From NCBI RefSeq assembly GCF_900111825.1, contig NZ_FOJM01000005.1, positions 241,145 through 305,144 of the forward strand: DNA of 64,000 bases, given 5' to 3'. Below are positions 7,170-16,382 of the stretch, piece by piece. Position numbers and translations under genes: made by a program. The stretch's first letter is position 1. Every line of letters begins with the position of its first letter. A model generated the notes under the pieces. The model worked only from the letters and a program-made list of their open reading frames with translations, made no database searches and was not told where the DNA came from. This DNA comes from Pedobacter suwonensis. GTDB lineage: Bacteria > Bacteroidota > Bacteroidia > Sphingobacteriales > Sphingobacteriaceae.

Positions 7170-8309
7170 ATGAGTTATAAGCCTACCTATAAAGCGGCAA
7201 ACACCATTGCGGCAACAATAGAAGAACATTTTGTCAAACTGCATAAAAATGCAATTGCGCAAGGCGAAATAGATTTGGCTACTCAACCAGATCAAAAAAA
7301 TATTGAAGCGATCATTGATGTGGCTTTTTGGAGCAGTTTACGTAAGGAGGAGGGGCATTCGCCCAGGATTTCGATTGCTTTTTTACCTCCTGAGCAAACC
7401 TCAAAACCATTGCGTTTTGCTAAAAAATTATCCTTAAATGCAAATAATTTAACCAAAATAGCCCCTGGAATTGAGCGTTCGGGAATACATCTGGGTGTGT
7501 GGGAGGAAGACGGTGAGCTTTATATCTGGGGTACAACCCTTAATATTCCTAACTTTTGTTTTGTAGTAGATGTTTCGGAACCCGGCTTAATTGTGATCAA
7601 GCACCGCAGGATTTATGGTATTGGTAAATTTACCAATGTGGCTGTGTTAAAGGGCGAACAGATCCGAATCGTTGATGATAGAAGCTGTAACAATAGAGAT
7701 TGTCCGCCTATTTTGCAAGCCTTACTGGATTTAACTGTATTGGCAAGCTGGAACGACCCGATCAATATTTTAATTCAGTTTTCGGTTTCTATGCGGGCGC
7801 ACGGCAGGGGCGGAGCCTTGTTAATTGTGCCTAAGGGTGATGTAAAATGGGAGGAATCCATTATCCACCCTATCCAGTATCTGGTTGAACCTCCATTCTG
7901 TGGATTATCCAACCTGGCGAAGCAAAATGGTAACCAAAGCGAGATTTTCTCGCAAGGGGCTGTGCGCCGCGAGGTGGAACATTTAGCTGGTTTAACCGCG
8001 GTTGACGGCGCAACGATTATCAATGAAGAATTCGAACTGATTGCATTTGGGGCCAAAATAGGCCGTGCAAAGGGAAAACCTACTGTAGAACAGATTGCTT
8101 TTTCGGAGCCGATTGTTGGTGGAGAAGATACAATTCTTTATCCAGGGCAACTTGGCGGCACCCGCCATTTTTCTGTTGCCCAGTTTGTAAACGATCAGCC
8201 TCAGTCTATTGGTCTGGTAGCCTCGCAGGATGGTCATTTTACCATTTTCAGCTACAGCAAAAAACAAAACATGGTAATGGCTCATCGTATTGAAACGCTA
8301 CTTTTGTAA
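7170..8309 (+). CDS. Diadenylate-cyclase-like protein (DisA_N-type domain with N-terminal DACNV-like sensor)
   Basis: The protein has 379 residues. The C-terminal part resembles the DisA_N (DAC) domain that makes cyclic di-AMP from two ATP: a GGALLIVP strand at 214-221, a DGA motif at 279-281 followed by TIINEEFELIAFGAKIG, and a GTRH motif at 330-333, then an SIGLVASQDGHFTIFSY strand pair. In canonical DAC domains DGA and RHR bind ATP; here the third residue is Phe334, not Arg. The first 200 residues fit the DACNV sensor domain described next to DAC domains. There is no membrane segment, so it is cytoplasmic. Catalytic activity is inferred, not shown. Confidence 0.65.
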   Translation: MSYKPTYKAANTIAATIEEHFVKLHKNAIAQGEIDLATQPDQKNIEAIIDVAFWSSLRKEEGHSPRISIAFLPPEQTSKPLRFAKKLSLNANNLTKIAPGIERSGIHLGVWEEDGELYIWGTTLNIPNFCFVVDVSEPGLIVIKHRRIYGIGKFTNVAVLKGEQIRIVDDRSCNNRDCPPILQALLDLTVLASWNDPINILIQFSVSMRAHGRGGALLIVPKGDVKWEESIIHPIQYLVEPPFCGLSNLAKQNGNQSEIFSQGAVRREVEHLAGLTAVDGATIINEEFELIAFGAKIGRAKGKPTVEQIAFSEPIVGGEDTILYPGQLGGTRHFSVAQFVNDQPQSIGLVASQDGHFTIFSYSKKQNMVMAHRIETLLL

Positions 8310-8560
8310 TAGCAGAAAGCATAGGGCATAGCGCGATTGCAATTATTTGGAAAGGTAGCTTACTGCTAATCGGATGCTGTAGTCCGTCTTTCCGTTAAGT
8401 TCCCGATCACACTTTTGCTAAAAAACAAATGACTATTGAGATCGGGAGATATCGCTTCAATACGGTTTAGTTAAATAGGGCTGTGCTGGAAACCTCAATT
8501 ACTGTTTCATGTACACTAAGCAGTTAACCGATTAACCGTTTAAACAATTAACCATTAGAG

Positions 8561-9994
8561 ATGATCTACGACAAAAGCCAGCTTATCGCTTCAGCATACG
8601 AACATCAGCCGACCAAGGAGCAAATGCTGTTTTGCCAACGGATGTCGGCATTTTTGCAACAGGACGATGAGTACCGCTGTTTTGTACTGAAAGGTTATGC
8701 CGGTACGGGTAAAACCACCTCGGTAGCAGCTTTGGTAAAGGTGTTAAGGCAGTTTAACCTGCGAAGCGAACTGCTTGCCCCAACCGGAAGGGCGGCAAAA
8801 GTAATGAGTCAATATTCATTTCGTAAAGCTTTAACCATACATAAAAGGATTTATAGAAAACGCTCAGCAGCATCGCCGGAGATGCAGTTTCAGCTGGCGC
8901 CGAACCTCTCCGAAAATACGCTGTTTATTATCGATGAAGCTTCGATGATCGCTGATGAATTTAATGAGACTGGCTCTTCGATATTACGTGATCTGCTGGA
9001 GTTTGTGTACAATACCAAAAACTGTTTTCTGCTTTTTGTGGGTGATACCGCTCAATTGCCTCCGGTAGGAAGTTTAGACAGCCCGGCACTAAACGAACAA
9101 TACTTAAAAGATAAATTCGCCTTAACGGTTTCATCGGTGGAGTTAAAGGAAGTGGTTCGTCAGGGCAAGAAGTCGGGTATTCTGGCCAATGCCACCATGC
9201 TGCGGAACCAGATTGCCAAAAACCCTGAACATCCGTTACCTAAATTCCTGACCAAAAACTACACCGATATTTACAACATGGCTGGTGCACGATTGGTTGA
9301 AGGCCTGGAGTATGCTTACCGGAAATTTGGTATGGAAAATACCCTGGTGGTTTGCCGTTCCAATAAATCAGCCAATGTGTATAACCAACAGATCAGGGCA
9401 AGGTTATTATACCGTGAAGAAGAATTAACTGGCGGTGACCAGATTATGGTGGTGCGGAATAATTATTTCTGGCTGCCTGAAAACGAAGATACTGCCTTTA
9501 TTGCCAATGGCGACATGGCCAAAGTGATTCGTGTAAGGGGAGAAGAAGAACGTTATGGTTTCCGTTTTGCTGATGCCACTTTAGAGTTTATGGATTTTCC
9601 GGCCGCGGGTCAGATTAGTTGTAAGGTGATGCTGGATACTTTGAATTTAGAAAGTGCAAACCTGCCTTACGAAAAGAATAAAAAGCTTTTTGGTGGCCTC
9701 AATGAAGATTACGAACATATTGCCAATAAGCGGCAGAGAATGTTGGCAATTAAAGCTGATCCCTTCTATAATGCACTCCAGATCAAGTTTGCTTATGCGG
9801 TAACCTGCCATAAGGCACAGGGCGGCCAGTGGGATGCTGTTTTTGCCGATCAGGGTTACCTTACAGAAGAAATGATCGATGTTGATTTTTTACGTTGGTT
9901 GTATACCGCTGTAACCCGGGCAAAAAAAGAGTTATATTTAGTCAATTTTGCGCCACAGCTTTTCGCGAAAACGGCACAGGAGGATTATTTTTAA
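8561..9994 (+). CDS. RecD-like superfamily 1 ATP-dependent DNA helicase
   Basis: The protein has 477 residues. Walker A is GYAGTGKTTS at 45-54, followed by motif Ia (LLAPTGRAAKVM), and Walker B is LFIIDEASMI at 121-130. A GDTAQLPPVGS motif III and an arginine in VVRQGKKSG follow, and the C-terminal UvrD_C_2 part has the CHKAQGGQWDAVFAD motif and LYTAVTRAKKELYLV. It is shorter than RecD2 and lacks the N-terminal extension, as in many stand-alone Bacteroidota helicases. It probably works in DNA repair or recombination. The upstream 250 bp contains no gene. Confidence 0.9.
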   Translation: MIYDKSQLIASAYEHQPTKEQMLFCQRMSAFLQQDDEYRCFVLKGYAGTGKTTSVAALVKVLRQFNLRSELLAPTGRAAKVMSQYSFRKALTIHKRIYRKRSAASPEMQFQLAPNLSENTLFIIDEASMIADEFNETGSSILRDLLEFVYNTKNCFLLFVGDTAQLPPVGSLDSPALNEQYLKDKFALTVSSVELKEVVRQGKKSGILANATMLRNQIAKNPEHPLPKFLTKNYTDIYNMAGARLVEGLEYAYRKFGMENTLVVCRSNKSANVYNQQIRARLLYREEELTGGDQIMVVRNNYFWLPENEDTAFIANGDMAKVIRVRGEEERYGFRFADATLEFMDFPAAGQISCKVMLDTLNLESANLPYEKNKKLFGGLNEDYEHIANKRQRMLAIKADPFYNALQIKFAYAVTCHKAQGGQWDAVFADQGYLTEEMIDVDFLRWLYTAVTRAKKELYLVNFAPQLFAKTAQEDYF

Positions 9995-10067
9995 CACCTG
10001 ATTACACAGATTTAAGGATTGCACGGATCTACTTTCCTGTACCTGTAACATATTAACCGATTATATT

Positions 10068-10742
10068 ATGAAATTTGCCTTTAGCCTTAAAAATAAGCTA
10101 AAAACTGCTTTTTTGCTTTTCTGTATTATGTGCTGCACCTTGATGATCCGCTTTTTGGAAGATAAAAGTGTAGAAAAAATCAATGACTCTTTCATTTCGA
10201 TGTATAACGACAGGCTTGTTCCGGCTACAGACTTATATTTCATTGCTGAAAATCTATATTATAAAAATGCCATCCTGCAGGAACTGTTGCTTGGAAACGA
10301 TGCTGCCGAAGGTTTAACAATGCTTGTAAATATGAATAACCATAACCGGAAAATTGATTCAGTAATTAATAAATACGAACTTACTTTTTTGGTAAAACAG
10401 GAAAAAAACTATTTAAATGAGTTCAAAAAGGCGTTACTTGTTCAGCAGCGTATAGAAGCCAAAATGTTGAATATGGCCAGTGCAGAAGAAGGAAGGTCAA
10501 TTTACGAATCGACAGGAAAAAAAGCAGTGAATCAAACGTTGGTTAAGCTATCAGCACTGATTAAAATACAGTCTAAGGTGGGTAATGAACTGATTAAAGG
10601 TTCAAGGATTTTTGTTTCAGGGACGAAAGTTTACTCTACATTGCAGGTTATTTTGGCTATTGTGATCGGAATTATGATTGTCAACATCGTTTCGGCTTCG
10701 AACATGGTTAAGATTACAAACGATAAATTCAATCTGAATTAG
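10068..10742 (+). CDS. Membrane protein with MCP-type four-helix-bundle sensor domain and no signalling domain
   Basis: This 224-residue protein has a transmembrane helix at about 13-31, a helical periplasmic region of about 160 residues, and a second transmembrane helix at about 193-212. The periplasmic segment (SMYNDRLVPATDLYFIAENLYYKNAILQELLLG) resembles the 4HB_MCP sensor fold of chemoreceptors and histidine kinases. The protein stops about 12 residues after the second helix, so there is no HAMP, methyl-accepting or kinase domain. Its partner and signal are unknown. Such stand-alone proteins occur in Bacteroidota. Confidence 0.75.
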   Translation: MKFAFSLKNKLKTAFLLFCIMCCTLMIRFLEDKSVEKINDSFISMYNDRLVPATDLYFIAENLYYKNAILQELLLGNDAAEGLTMLVNMNNHNRKIDSVINKYELTFLVKQEKNYLNEFKKALLVQQRIEAKMLNMASAEEGRSIYESTGKKAVNQTLVKLSALIKIQSKVGNELIKGSRIFVSGTKVYSTLQVILAIVIGIMIVNIVSASNMVKITNDKFNLN

Positions 10743-10774
10743 ATTCGTCTTTCGGTAGTTGTGACACCAACCGA

Positions 10775-10814
10775 TAAAAAAACTCTGCTGGTTCGTGTCG
10801 CACCAACCAGCAGA
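10775..10814 (-). terminator. Intrinsic terminator of the cvfB-like gene
   Basis: TCTGCTGGTT (10784-10793) pairs with AACCAGCAGA (10805-10814) and the stem extends inward with GTG/CAC. On the minus strand it is followed by a run of T residues (10775-10781), so it terminates the gene ending at 10823. It may also stop the convergent gene ending at 10742. Confidence 0.75.
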
Positions 10815-10822
10815 AAATAAGG

Positions 10823-11668
10823 TTATTCAGCGTCTTCGTCTGACAGCAATCTGATCGAGTCGTCGGAAAGCAGAATCAAACGTTCTTTGTATAAGGAGCC
10901 AATCGTTTTTTTGAATGCACTTTTACTGATCTGAAAACGGTGGTAAATATCTTCAGGGGAGCTTTTATCGCCCAGTTCAATCACCCCGCCACTTTTTTTA
11001 AGTTCTTTCAGAATCATCTCTTTCGAATCAAGGATATGGCCGTATCCGCTAGGTTGCAAGGTTAAATCAATTTTACCTTCTACGCGGATTTTCTTGATCC
11101 AGCCTTTACGCATGTCGCCCGGTTGGATATTATCGAAAACTTCATTATTGTAAAGTAAGCCAATGTAGGTATTGTTGATGATGGCATTGTAACCAAGATC
11201 GGTTTCTTCGGTAATCAATAAACTCACTTCATCACCTTCTTCAAAATCAAAACCATCTTCTTCAACAAAATCATACAATTTAGATGAAGCCAAAAGTCGA
11301 TCGTTATTTTCATCTAAATAAAGGTAAACCACATACTTGTAGCCTTTTTGCATAGGCCTTTTTTGTTCGCGTTTAGGTACATACACGTCTTTATCGATTC
11401 CAAGATCCATAAAAACCCCGTCCTCGCCATCAGAAACTACCTTTAAAAAGGCAAAATCGCCAACTTCAGCATAGGCCTTCTGAGTAGTGGCAGTTAAGCG
11501 GCCATCTTTTTGTATAAATACAAAAACATTAATGTTATCACCAATTTCTACTCCGTTCGGAACGTATTGGTAGGGGAGCACGACCAGTTTATCACCGTCC
11601 GTTAAGTTTAATCCGGCTTCTGTTTTACTTAAAATCCTTAACTCGTTGTATTTTCCTATTTCAATCAT
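10823..11668 (-). CDS. S1-domain RNA-binding protein of the CvfB/YitL family
   Basis: The 281-residue protein matches the CvfB family: tandem S1-like OB folds over residues 1-210 (for example FAFLKVVSDGEDGVFMDLGIDKDVYVP and GMRKGWIKKIRVEGKIDLTLQPSGYGHI) and a C-terminal winged helix (SSPEDIYHRFQISKSAFKKTIGSLYKERLI). In Staphylococcus CvfB binds RNA and affects virulence gene expression; the role here is unknown. An intrinsic terminator follows. A TAnnTTTG box on the minus strand at 11716-11709 is a likely promoter. Confidence 0.88.
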   Translation of the reverse strand: MIEIGKYNELRILSKTEAGLNLTDGDKLVVLPYQYVPNGVEIGDNINVFVFIQKDGRLTATTQKAYAEVGDFAFLKVVSDGEDGVFMDLGIDKDVYVPKREQKRPMQKGYKYVVYLYLDENNDRLLASSKLYDFVEEDGFDFEEGDEVSLLITEETDLGYNAIINNTYIGLLYNNEVFDNIQPGDMRKGWIKKIRVEGKIDLTLQPSGYGHILDSKEMILKELKKSGGVIELGDKSSPEDIYHRFQISKSAFKKTIGSLYKERLILLSDDSIRLLSDEDAE

Positions 11669-11830
11669 TTGTTTTGGGTTTAACCATTTTCTCCAATGGC
11701 TTTTATTGCAAAGGTAGTAATGTTTAGTGGTAAATGGGTTTTAAATCATAAGTAAACAACCTGGTTTGTTCGTTTATAAATATCTTTCTTCTTTAATATC
11801 TTTCTTACAAACGATGTCAATTAATTCGGC

Positions 11831-11838
11831 TAAATTTG
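11831..11838 (+). promoter_or_regulatory. -7 promoter box of the ABC exporter operon
   Basis: TAAATTTG fits TAnnTTTG and lies 30 nt before the ATG at 11869. No clear -33 element was found. Confidence 0.45.
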
Positions 11839-11868
11839 GAAACTACAAATTAAGGTATCTTCATTGAT

Positions 11869-13605
11869 ATGAGAAAAACCAAAGAAGCCAAAAAACCAGG
11901 TATTTTCAGTCTACTTGGAAATTATAAGGGCTTAATTTTTATGCTGATCCTGTTTGCGTTGCTCAGTAACGGCATCAACTTACTTTTACCGAAGATTATC
12001 GCCAATGGTATTGATGCTTATACCCATAAAACTTTCAACCTGCAATCCATTCTGCTTCAGTTTTCGCTGGCCATAGCGTTTGTTTTTATTTTTACTTATT
12101 TACAGAGCATTGTTCAAACCTATGCTTCTGAACGGGTGGCCAGAGATTTGAGGACAAAGTTGTCTGATCAGATTTCGCGGCAAAGCCATGCTTACATTAT
12201 TCAGGCTAACCCCTCAAAACTGCTGACCAACCTCACAGCTGATGCCGATTCGATCAAAATGTTTGTTTCGCAGGCTATCGTTTCCATTTGTTCATCTATT
12301 TTTTTAATTGTCGGGGCAAGTATTCTACTGCTTACAATCAATTGGAAACTGGCGCTCTGTGTAATTGCCATCGTACCAATTATTGGAGGGGCATTTTTCT
12401 ATGTGTTGAGCAAAGTTAAGGTGCTTTTTAAAAAGAGCAGGGAAGTAATCGATTGGCTCAATAAAGTGATTAGCGAAAGCATTATGGGCTCAGCTTTAAT
12501 TCGCATCATCAATTCGCAGATGCTGGAATACAACAAGTTTTTGGATGCAAATGCAAAAGCGAGGGATTTGGGTATATCCATCCTCCGGATGTTTGCAGCT
12601 TTAATTCCGGTTATTGTTTTTACAGCCAATTTATCTGGTTTATGCATTTTGGTACTGGGTGGTCATTTCGTCATTACTGATTCGATGACATTGGGGGAGT
12701 TTGCTGCTTTTAACAGCTACCTTACGCTCATCGTATTTCCCATTTTGGTAATCGGTTTTATGAGTAATGTTATTGCACAGGCTACAGCATCTTACCAGAG
12801 GATTGAAAATGTGCTGAATGCTGCGGAAATTATCCATCCCGGAACGTTAAGCACTTCTTTAAAAGGCGATTTGGAGGCGAAAAATATCAGCTTAAGCTTT
12901 GGCCAAAAACCAGTTTTGAAATCAATTTTTTTTACTGCCCAGGCAGGCTCAAGAACAGCTATAATTGGTCCTACAGCCGCTGGGAAAACACAACTGCTTT
13001 ATATTTTGACAGGTTTGATCGATGCTGATGCCGGATCTGTATTATACGATGGGCAGGAGATTCAACAATACAAACAGGAAGATTTCCATAAACAGGTTGG
13101 TTTTGTATTTCAGGATAGCATTATGTTTAATATGAGCATCAGGGAGAATATTGCCTTTAGTGATACGGTTACAGACGAGTCGCTGGCTAAAGCCATTGAT
13201 ACTGCAGAATTGAAAGATTTTGTAAATGCCTTGCCCGATCAGCTAAACACAATTGTGTCGGAGCGGGGAAATAGCCTTTCCGGCGGACAAAAACAACGGA
13301 TTATGCTGGCCAGGGCCTTAGCAGTGAATCCGAAGATCCTGTTACTGGATGATTTCACCGCCCGGGTTGATACCTCTACAGAGAAAAAGATTCTGGAGAA
13401 TATCCAGCAAAATTATCCGGGTTTAACTTTAATTTCCATTACCCAAAAAATAGCTTCTGTTGAACATTATGATAAAGTGATCTTGCTGATGCAAGGCGAA
13501 ATTATTGCGGAAGGAACCCATCAGGAGTTGTTAAAAAGCAGTCCTGAATATGTTCAGATTTACAATTCACAACAGAGCACCAGTAATTATGAACTACAAT
13601 CTTAA
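11869..13605 (+). CDS. ABC exporter half-transporter with degenerate ATPase site (heterodimer subunit 1)
   Basis: A 578-residue type IV ABC exporter: six-helix membrane domain (about 1-310) and nucleotide-binding domain. Walker A is G367-T374 and the signature LSGGQ is at 470-474. The Walker B region reads LLLDDFTARVD, with Asp495 in place of the catalytic Glu, and the H-loop has Gln526 in place of His. These changes mark the degenerate-site subunit of heterodimeric exporters such as TM287/288, LmrCD or BmrCD. Its partner is the overlapping next gene. It probably exports drugs or lipids from the inner membrane; the substrate is unknown. Confidence 0.93.
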   Translation: MRKTKEAKKPGIFSLLGNYKGLIFMLILFALLSNGINLLLPKIIANGIDAYTHKTFNLQSILLQFSLAIAFVFIFTYLQSIVQTYASERVARDLRTKLSDQISRQSHAYIIQANPSKLLTNLTADADSIKMFVSQAIVSICSSIFLIVGASILLLTINWKLALCVIAIVPIIGGAFFYVLSKVKVLFKKSREVIDWLNKVISESIMGSALIRIINSQMLEYNKFLDANAKARDLGISILRMFAALIPVIVFTANLSGLCILVLGGHFVITDSMTLGEFAAFNSYLTLIVFPILVIGFMSNVIAQATASYQRIENVLNAAEIIHPGTLSTSLKGDLEAKNISLSFGQKPVLKSIFFTAQAGSRTAIIGPTAAGKTQLLYILTGLIDADAGSVLYDGQEIQQYKQEDFHKQVGFVFQDSIMFNMSIRENIAFSDTVTDESLAKAIDTAELKDFVNALPDQLNTIVSERGNSLSGGQKQRIMLARALAVNPKILLLDDFTARVDTSTEKKILENIQQNYPGLTLISITQKIASVEHYDKVILLMQGEIIAEGTHQELLKSSPEYVQIYNSQQSTSNYELQS

Positions 13606-15349
13606 CGAGCTTAATAGCGGGCGGGAAAAGCAATCTACATATAAAGCGCTGAAAAGCCTGCTAAAACTCATTTCTACCGAGCATAAAAACCTTTGGCTGG
13701 CACTGATCGCCATTTTGGTGAACTCAGGATTATTGCTTTTGGGTCCGTTACTGGTAGGTCATACCATCGATACCTATATCCGTACCAAACAATTTCATGG
13801 TGTGCTGATTTTTGGCGGGATACTATTGGTGATGTATATGATTGCTATGGTTACGGGTTACACGCAAACAAGATTAATGGGCGGGGTAGGGCAGCGAATG
13901 TTATATACCTTAAGAAATGCCATTTTTAATAAATTACAGGAGTTACCGGTTTCTTTTTTTAACCAGAATAAGATTGGAGACCTCATTTCGAGGGTAAATA
14001 ACGACACTGACAAACTGAATCAGTTTTTTTCACAATCCTTAATGCAGTTTATCGGCAGTATCGTTACCATGATCGGCGCCGGCATTTTCCTCCTTTCCAT
14101 TAACGTTGAATTGGGTGCCGCTACGCTTGCGCCAGCCGTAGTTATTGTGCTTTTTACGGTGGCTTTATCGCCCTGGGTAAAAGCCAAAAATGCTAAAAAT
14201 TTAAAAAGCGTTGGCGGAATGAGTGCCGAGGTACAGGAAAGTCTGAACAATTTTAAAGTTATTATTGCCTTTAACCGCAGGGATTATTTTAGGAAACGTT
14301 TTAACGAAGCCAATACCAAGAATTACAAAACGGCTATCAGTGCGGGTTTAGCCAACAATACTTTTGTGCCTGTTTACGGTCTGTTATCCAGCATTGCGCA
14401 ATTAATTACTTTGCTATTTGGTATTCATTTGATTGCGAAGGGCCATTTTACCTTAGGTTTGTTGGTGAGTTATATCTCTTATACCACCAATTTTTATAAT
14501 CCGTTAAGGCAATTGGCCGCGCTTTGGACCAGTTTTCAGGTGGCGATGGCCAGCTGGGATAGAATTTCGCAGATTTTATCTTTGGAAAGCAATTTAAAAC
14601 AACTGGCATTGAATGAGACAGCTACTTCAACTGCATTGATAGAATTCAAGAACGTTCACTTTTCTTATGATGACAGTAAAGAAATCTTGCATAATATCAA
14701 TTTAAGGTTTGAGAAAGGAAAAACCTATGCCTTAATTGGGCCAACCGGCGGCGGAAAAACCACAACAGCTTCACTCATTTCCCGTTTATACGATCCTACC
14801 AAAGGAACGGTTTTGTTAAATGGTAAAGATATCAGGTCGTTTTCTGCAGCAGAAAGAACACAAAAAATAGGTTTTATATTGCAGGAGCCATTTTTGTTTA
14901 CCGGAACGGTGAAAGAGAATATTTTATATGGCAACAGTCAGTATAAATCGGTTACAGATGCTGAACTGCAAAAAATAATTGAAGAAGCAAATCTGAATGC
15001 GCTATTAGCCATATTTGATGAAGGATTGAGTACACAGATTACTTCAGGATCAGACAGTATCAGTTTAGGGCAGAAACAGTTGATTGCTTTTATGCGTGCG
15101 GTGCTTAGAAATCCTGAATTGTTGATTCTTGATGAAGCTACAGCCAACATTGATACCATAACCGAACAACTTTTGGGCAGTATTTTAAATAAGCTTTCTA
15201 AAGAAACTACATTGGTGATTATTGCACACCGCCTGAATACCATTGAAAATGCCGATGAAATCTATTTTGTAAACGAAGGTGAGGTGCAAAAGGCCGGGAC
15301 GCTGGATGATGCATTAAATATGTTACTCAAAGGAAAGCGGGTAAGTTGA
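13589..15349 (+). CDS. ABC exporter half-transporter with intact catalytic Glu (heterodimer subunit 2)
   Basis: A 586-residue ABC exporter half. Walker A is G384-T391, Walker B is LLILDEATANID with catalytic Glu516, and the H-loop His547 is intact. The signature reads ISLGQ (491-495) instead of LSGGQ. In a heterodimer this weak signature faces the defective Walker B and H-loop of subunit 1, giving one dead and one active ATP site. The ATG at 13589 overlaps the end of subunit 1 by 17 bp, so translation is probably coupled; an ATG at 13550 is a less likely start. A long palindrome follows the stop codon. Confidence 0.93.
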   Translation: MNYNLNELNSGREKQSTYKALKSLLKLISTEHKNLWLALIAILVNSGLLLLGPLLVGHTIDTYIRTKQFHGVLIFGGILLVMYMIAMVTGYTQTRLMGGVGQRMLYTLRNAIFNKLQELPVSFFNQNKIGDLISRVNNDTDKLNQFFSQSLMQFIGSIVTMIGAGIFLLSINVELGAATLAPAVVIVLFTVALSPWVKAKNAKNLKSVGGMSAEVQESLNNFKVIIAFNRRDYFRKRFNEANTKNYKTAISAGLANNTFVPVYGLLSSIAQLITLLFGIHLIAKGHFTLGLLVSYISYTTNFYNPLRQLAALWTSFQVAMASWDRISQILSLESNLKQLALNETATSTALIEFKNVHFSYDDSKEILHNINLRFEKGKTYALIGPTGGGKTTTASLISRLYDPTKGTVLLNGKDIRSFSAAERTQKIGFILQEPFLFTGTVKENILYGNSQYKSVTDAELQKIIEEANLNALLAIFDEGLSTQITSGSDSISLGQKQLIAFMRAVLRNPELLILDEATANIDTITEQLLGSILNKLSKETTLVIIAHRLNTIENADEIYFVNEGEVQKAGTLDDALNMLLKGKRVS

Positions 15350-15363
15350 TATATTTACTGAAA

Positions 15364-15398
15364 CAGACCTCGCAGGTTTTAAAAACCTGCGAGGTCTG
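15364..15398. terminator. 17-bp palindrome, terminator or intergenic palindromic repeat
   Basis: CAGACCTCGCAGGTTTT (15364-15380) is followed, after one extra A, by its exact reverse complement ending at 15398. It lies 14 bp after the ABC operon and could end transcription. Sequences of this kind (GACCTCGCAGG... in palindromes) recur between genes in many Bacteroidota, from general memory, so it may instead be a dispersed REP-like unit. Confidence 0.65.
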
Positions 15399-15420
15399 AT
15401 CACACAATTAAAAAACACAA

Positions 15421-16311
15421 ATGAAAAAATATTTTCTCTTTATGGCTTGTTCGGCCCTAAGCTTGGCTTGCTTTGCACAAAGTACTGAACAAAACCTATT
15501 TATTCAGGATAGTTTAAAGTTGATTTCTTCACAGTTTAAGTTTACAGAAGGTGCATCGGTTGATAAACAGGGAAACGTTTTTTTTACAGACCAACCGAAC
15601 GACAAAATCTGGAAATACGATATTCATGGTAAGCTGAGTCTGTATATGGATAAATCAGGAAGGGCAAACGGTACTTATTTTGATAACAAGGGCAACTTGA
15701 TTGTATGTGCCGACGAAAATAACGAGATCTGGTCTATTGATCAAAACAAGAACATAAAGGTACTCTTTAGTGAGTATGAAGGTAAAAAAGTAAATGGGCC
15801 GAATGATATCTGGCTGGATAAGAAAGGTGGGATATATTTTACCGATCCTTATTATCAGCGAGATTATTGGACGCGGAAATCGCCCGAAATTAAAGGCCAA
15901 AAGGTCTATTATATCCCCAAAGGAAAAAAAGAGGCAATTGTAGTTGCAGATGATGTAATTAAACCTAATGGAATTGTAGGTACTCCTGATGGTAAATTTT
16001 TATATGTGGCCGATATGGAGGCAAATAAAACATACCGTTACCGTATTGGTGCCGATGCCAGATTAACAGATAAACAACTCATTCTTAACCAGCATTCTGA
16101 CGGGATGACTTTGGACAATAAAGGAAATATTTATGTAACAGGAAAGGGAGTAAATATTTACAAACCTACAGGCGAAAAAATCGCCCATATAGATGTGCCT
16201 GAGGAGTGGTGCGGTAACATTTGTTTTGGCGGGAAAAATAAAAATATACTTTTCATCACGGCTTCAAAATCGCTTTATACCATCCCGATGAATACAAGAG
16301 GGGTTGAGTAG
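15421..16311 (+). CDS. Secreted SMP-30/gluconolactonase family protein
   Basis: A 296-residue protein with an N-terminal signal peptide (about residues 1-20, ending ACFAQ), so it is exported. The six-bladed SMP-30/gluconolactonase propeller is recognisable by EGASVDKQGNVFFTDQPNDKIWKYD, GPNDIWLDKKGGIYFTDPYY, KPNGIVGTPDGKFLYVAD and SDGMTLDNKGNIYVTG. The Glu of EGA, the Asn of PNDIW and the Asp of SDGM correspond to the family's metal ligands. Family enzymes hydrolyse sugar lactones; the actual substrate is unknown. It stands alone. Confidence 0.9.
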   Translation: MKKYFLFMACSALSLACFAQSTEQNLFIQDSLKLISSQFKFTEGASVDKQGNVFFTDQPNDKIWKYDIHGKLSLYMDKSGRANGTYFDNKGNLIVCADENNEIWSIDQNKNIKVLFSEYEGKKVNGPNDIWLDKKGGIYFTDPYYQRDYWTRKSPEIKGQKVYYIPKGKKEAIVVADDVIKPNGIVGTPDGKFLYVADMEANKTYRYRIGADARLTDKQLILNQHSDGMTLDNKGNIYVTGKGVNIYKPTGEKIAHIDVPEEWCGNICFGGKNKNILFITASKSLYTIPMNTRGVE

Positions 16312-16331
16312 TTTTTTTATTTTCAGTAAAT

Positions 16332-16363
16332 TTTGAAAGTTTAATATTTTTATTTTATGTTTG
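16332..16363 (+). promoter_or_regulatory. Complete Bacteroidota-type promoter of the SRPBCC gene
   Basis: TTTG at 16332-16335 and TATGTTTG at 16356-16363 are separated by 20 bp. This fits the -33 TTTG and -7 TAnnTTTG consensus of the phylum and is the best promoter in the window. The ATG at 16383 follows 19 nt after the -7 box. Confidence 0.7.
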
Positions 16364-16382
16364 GTATTATAAATATTAAATA

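Noticed and set aside
8401..8447. TCCCGATC and GATCGGGA inverted repeat before the helicase gene
   Set aside because: An 8-bp match about 31 bp apart in a 250-bp gap; too short and too far apart to support a specific feature.
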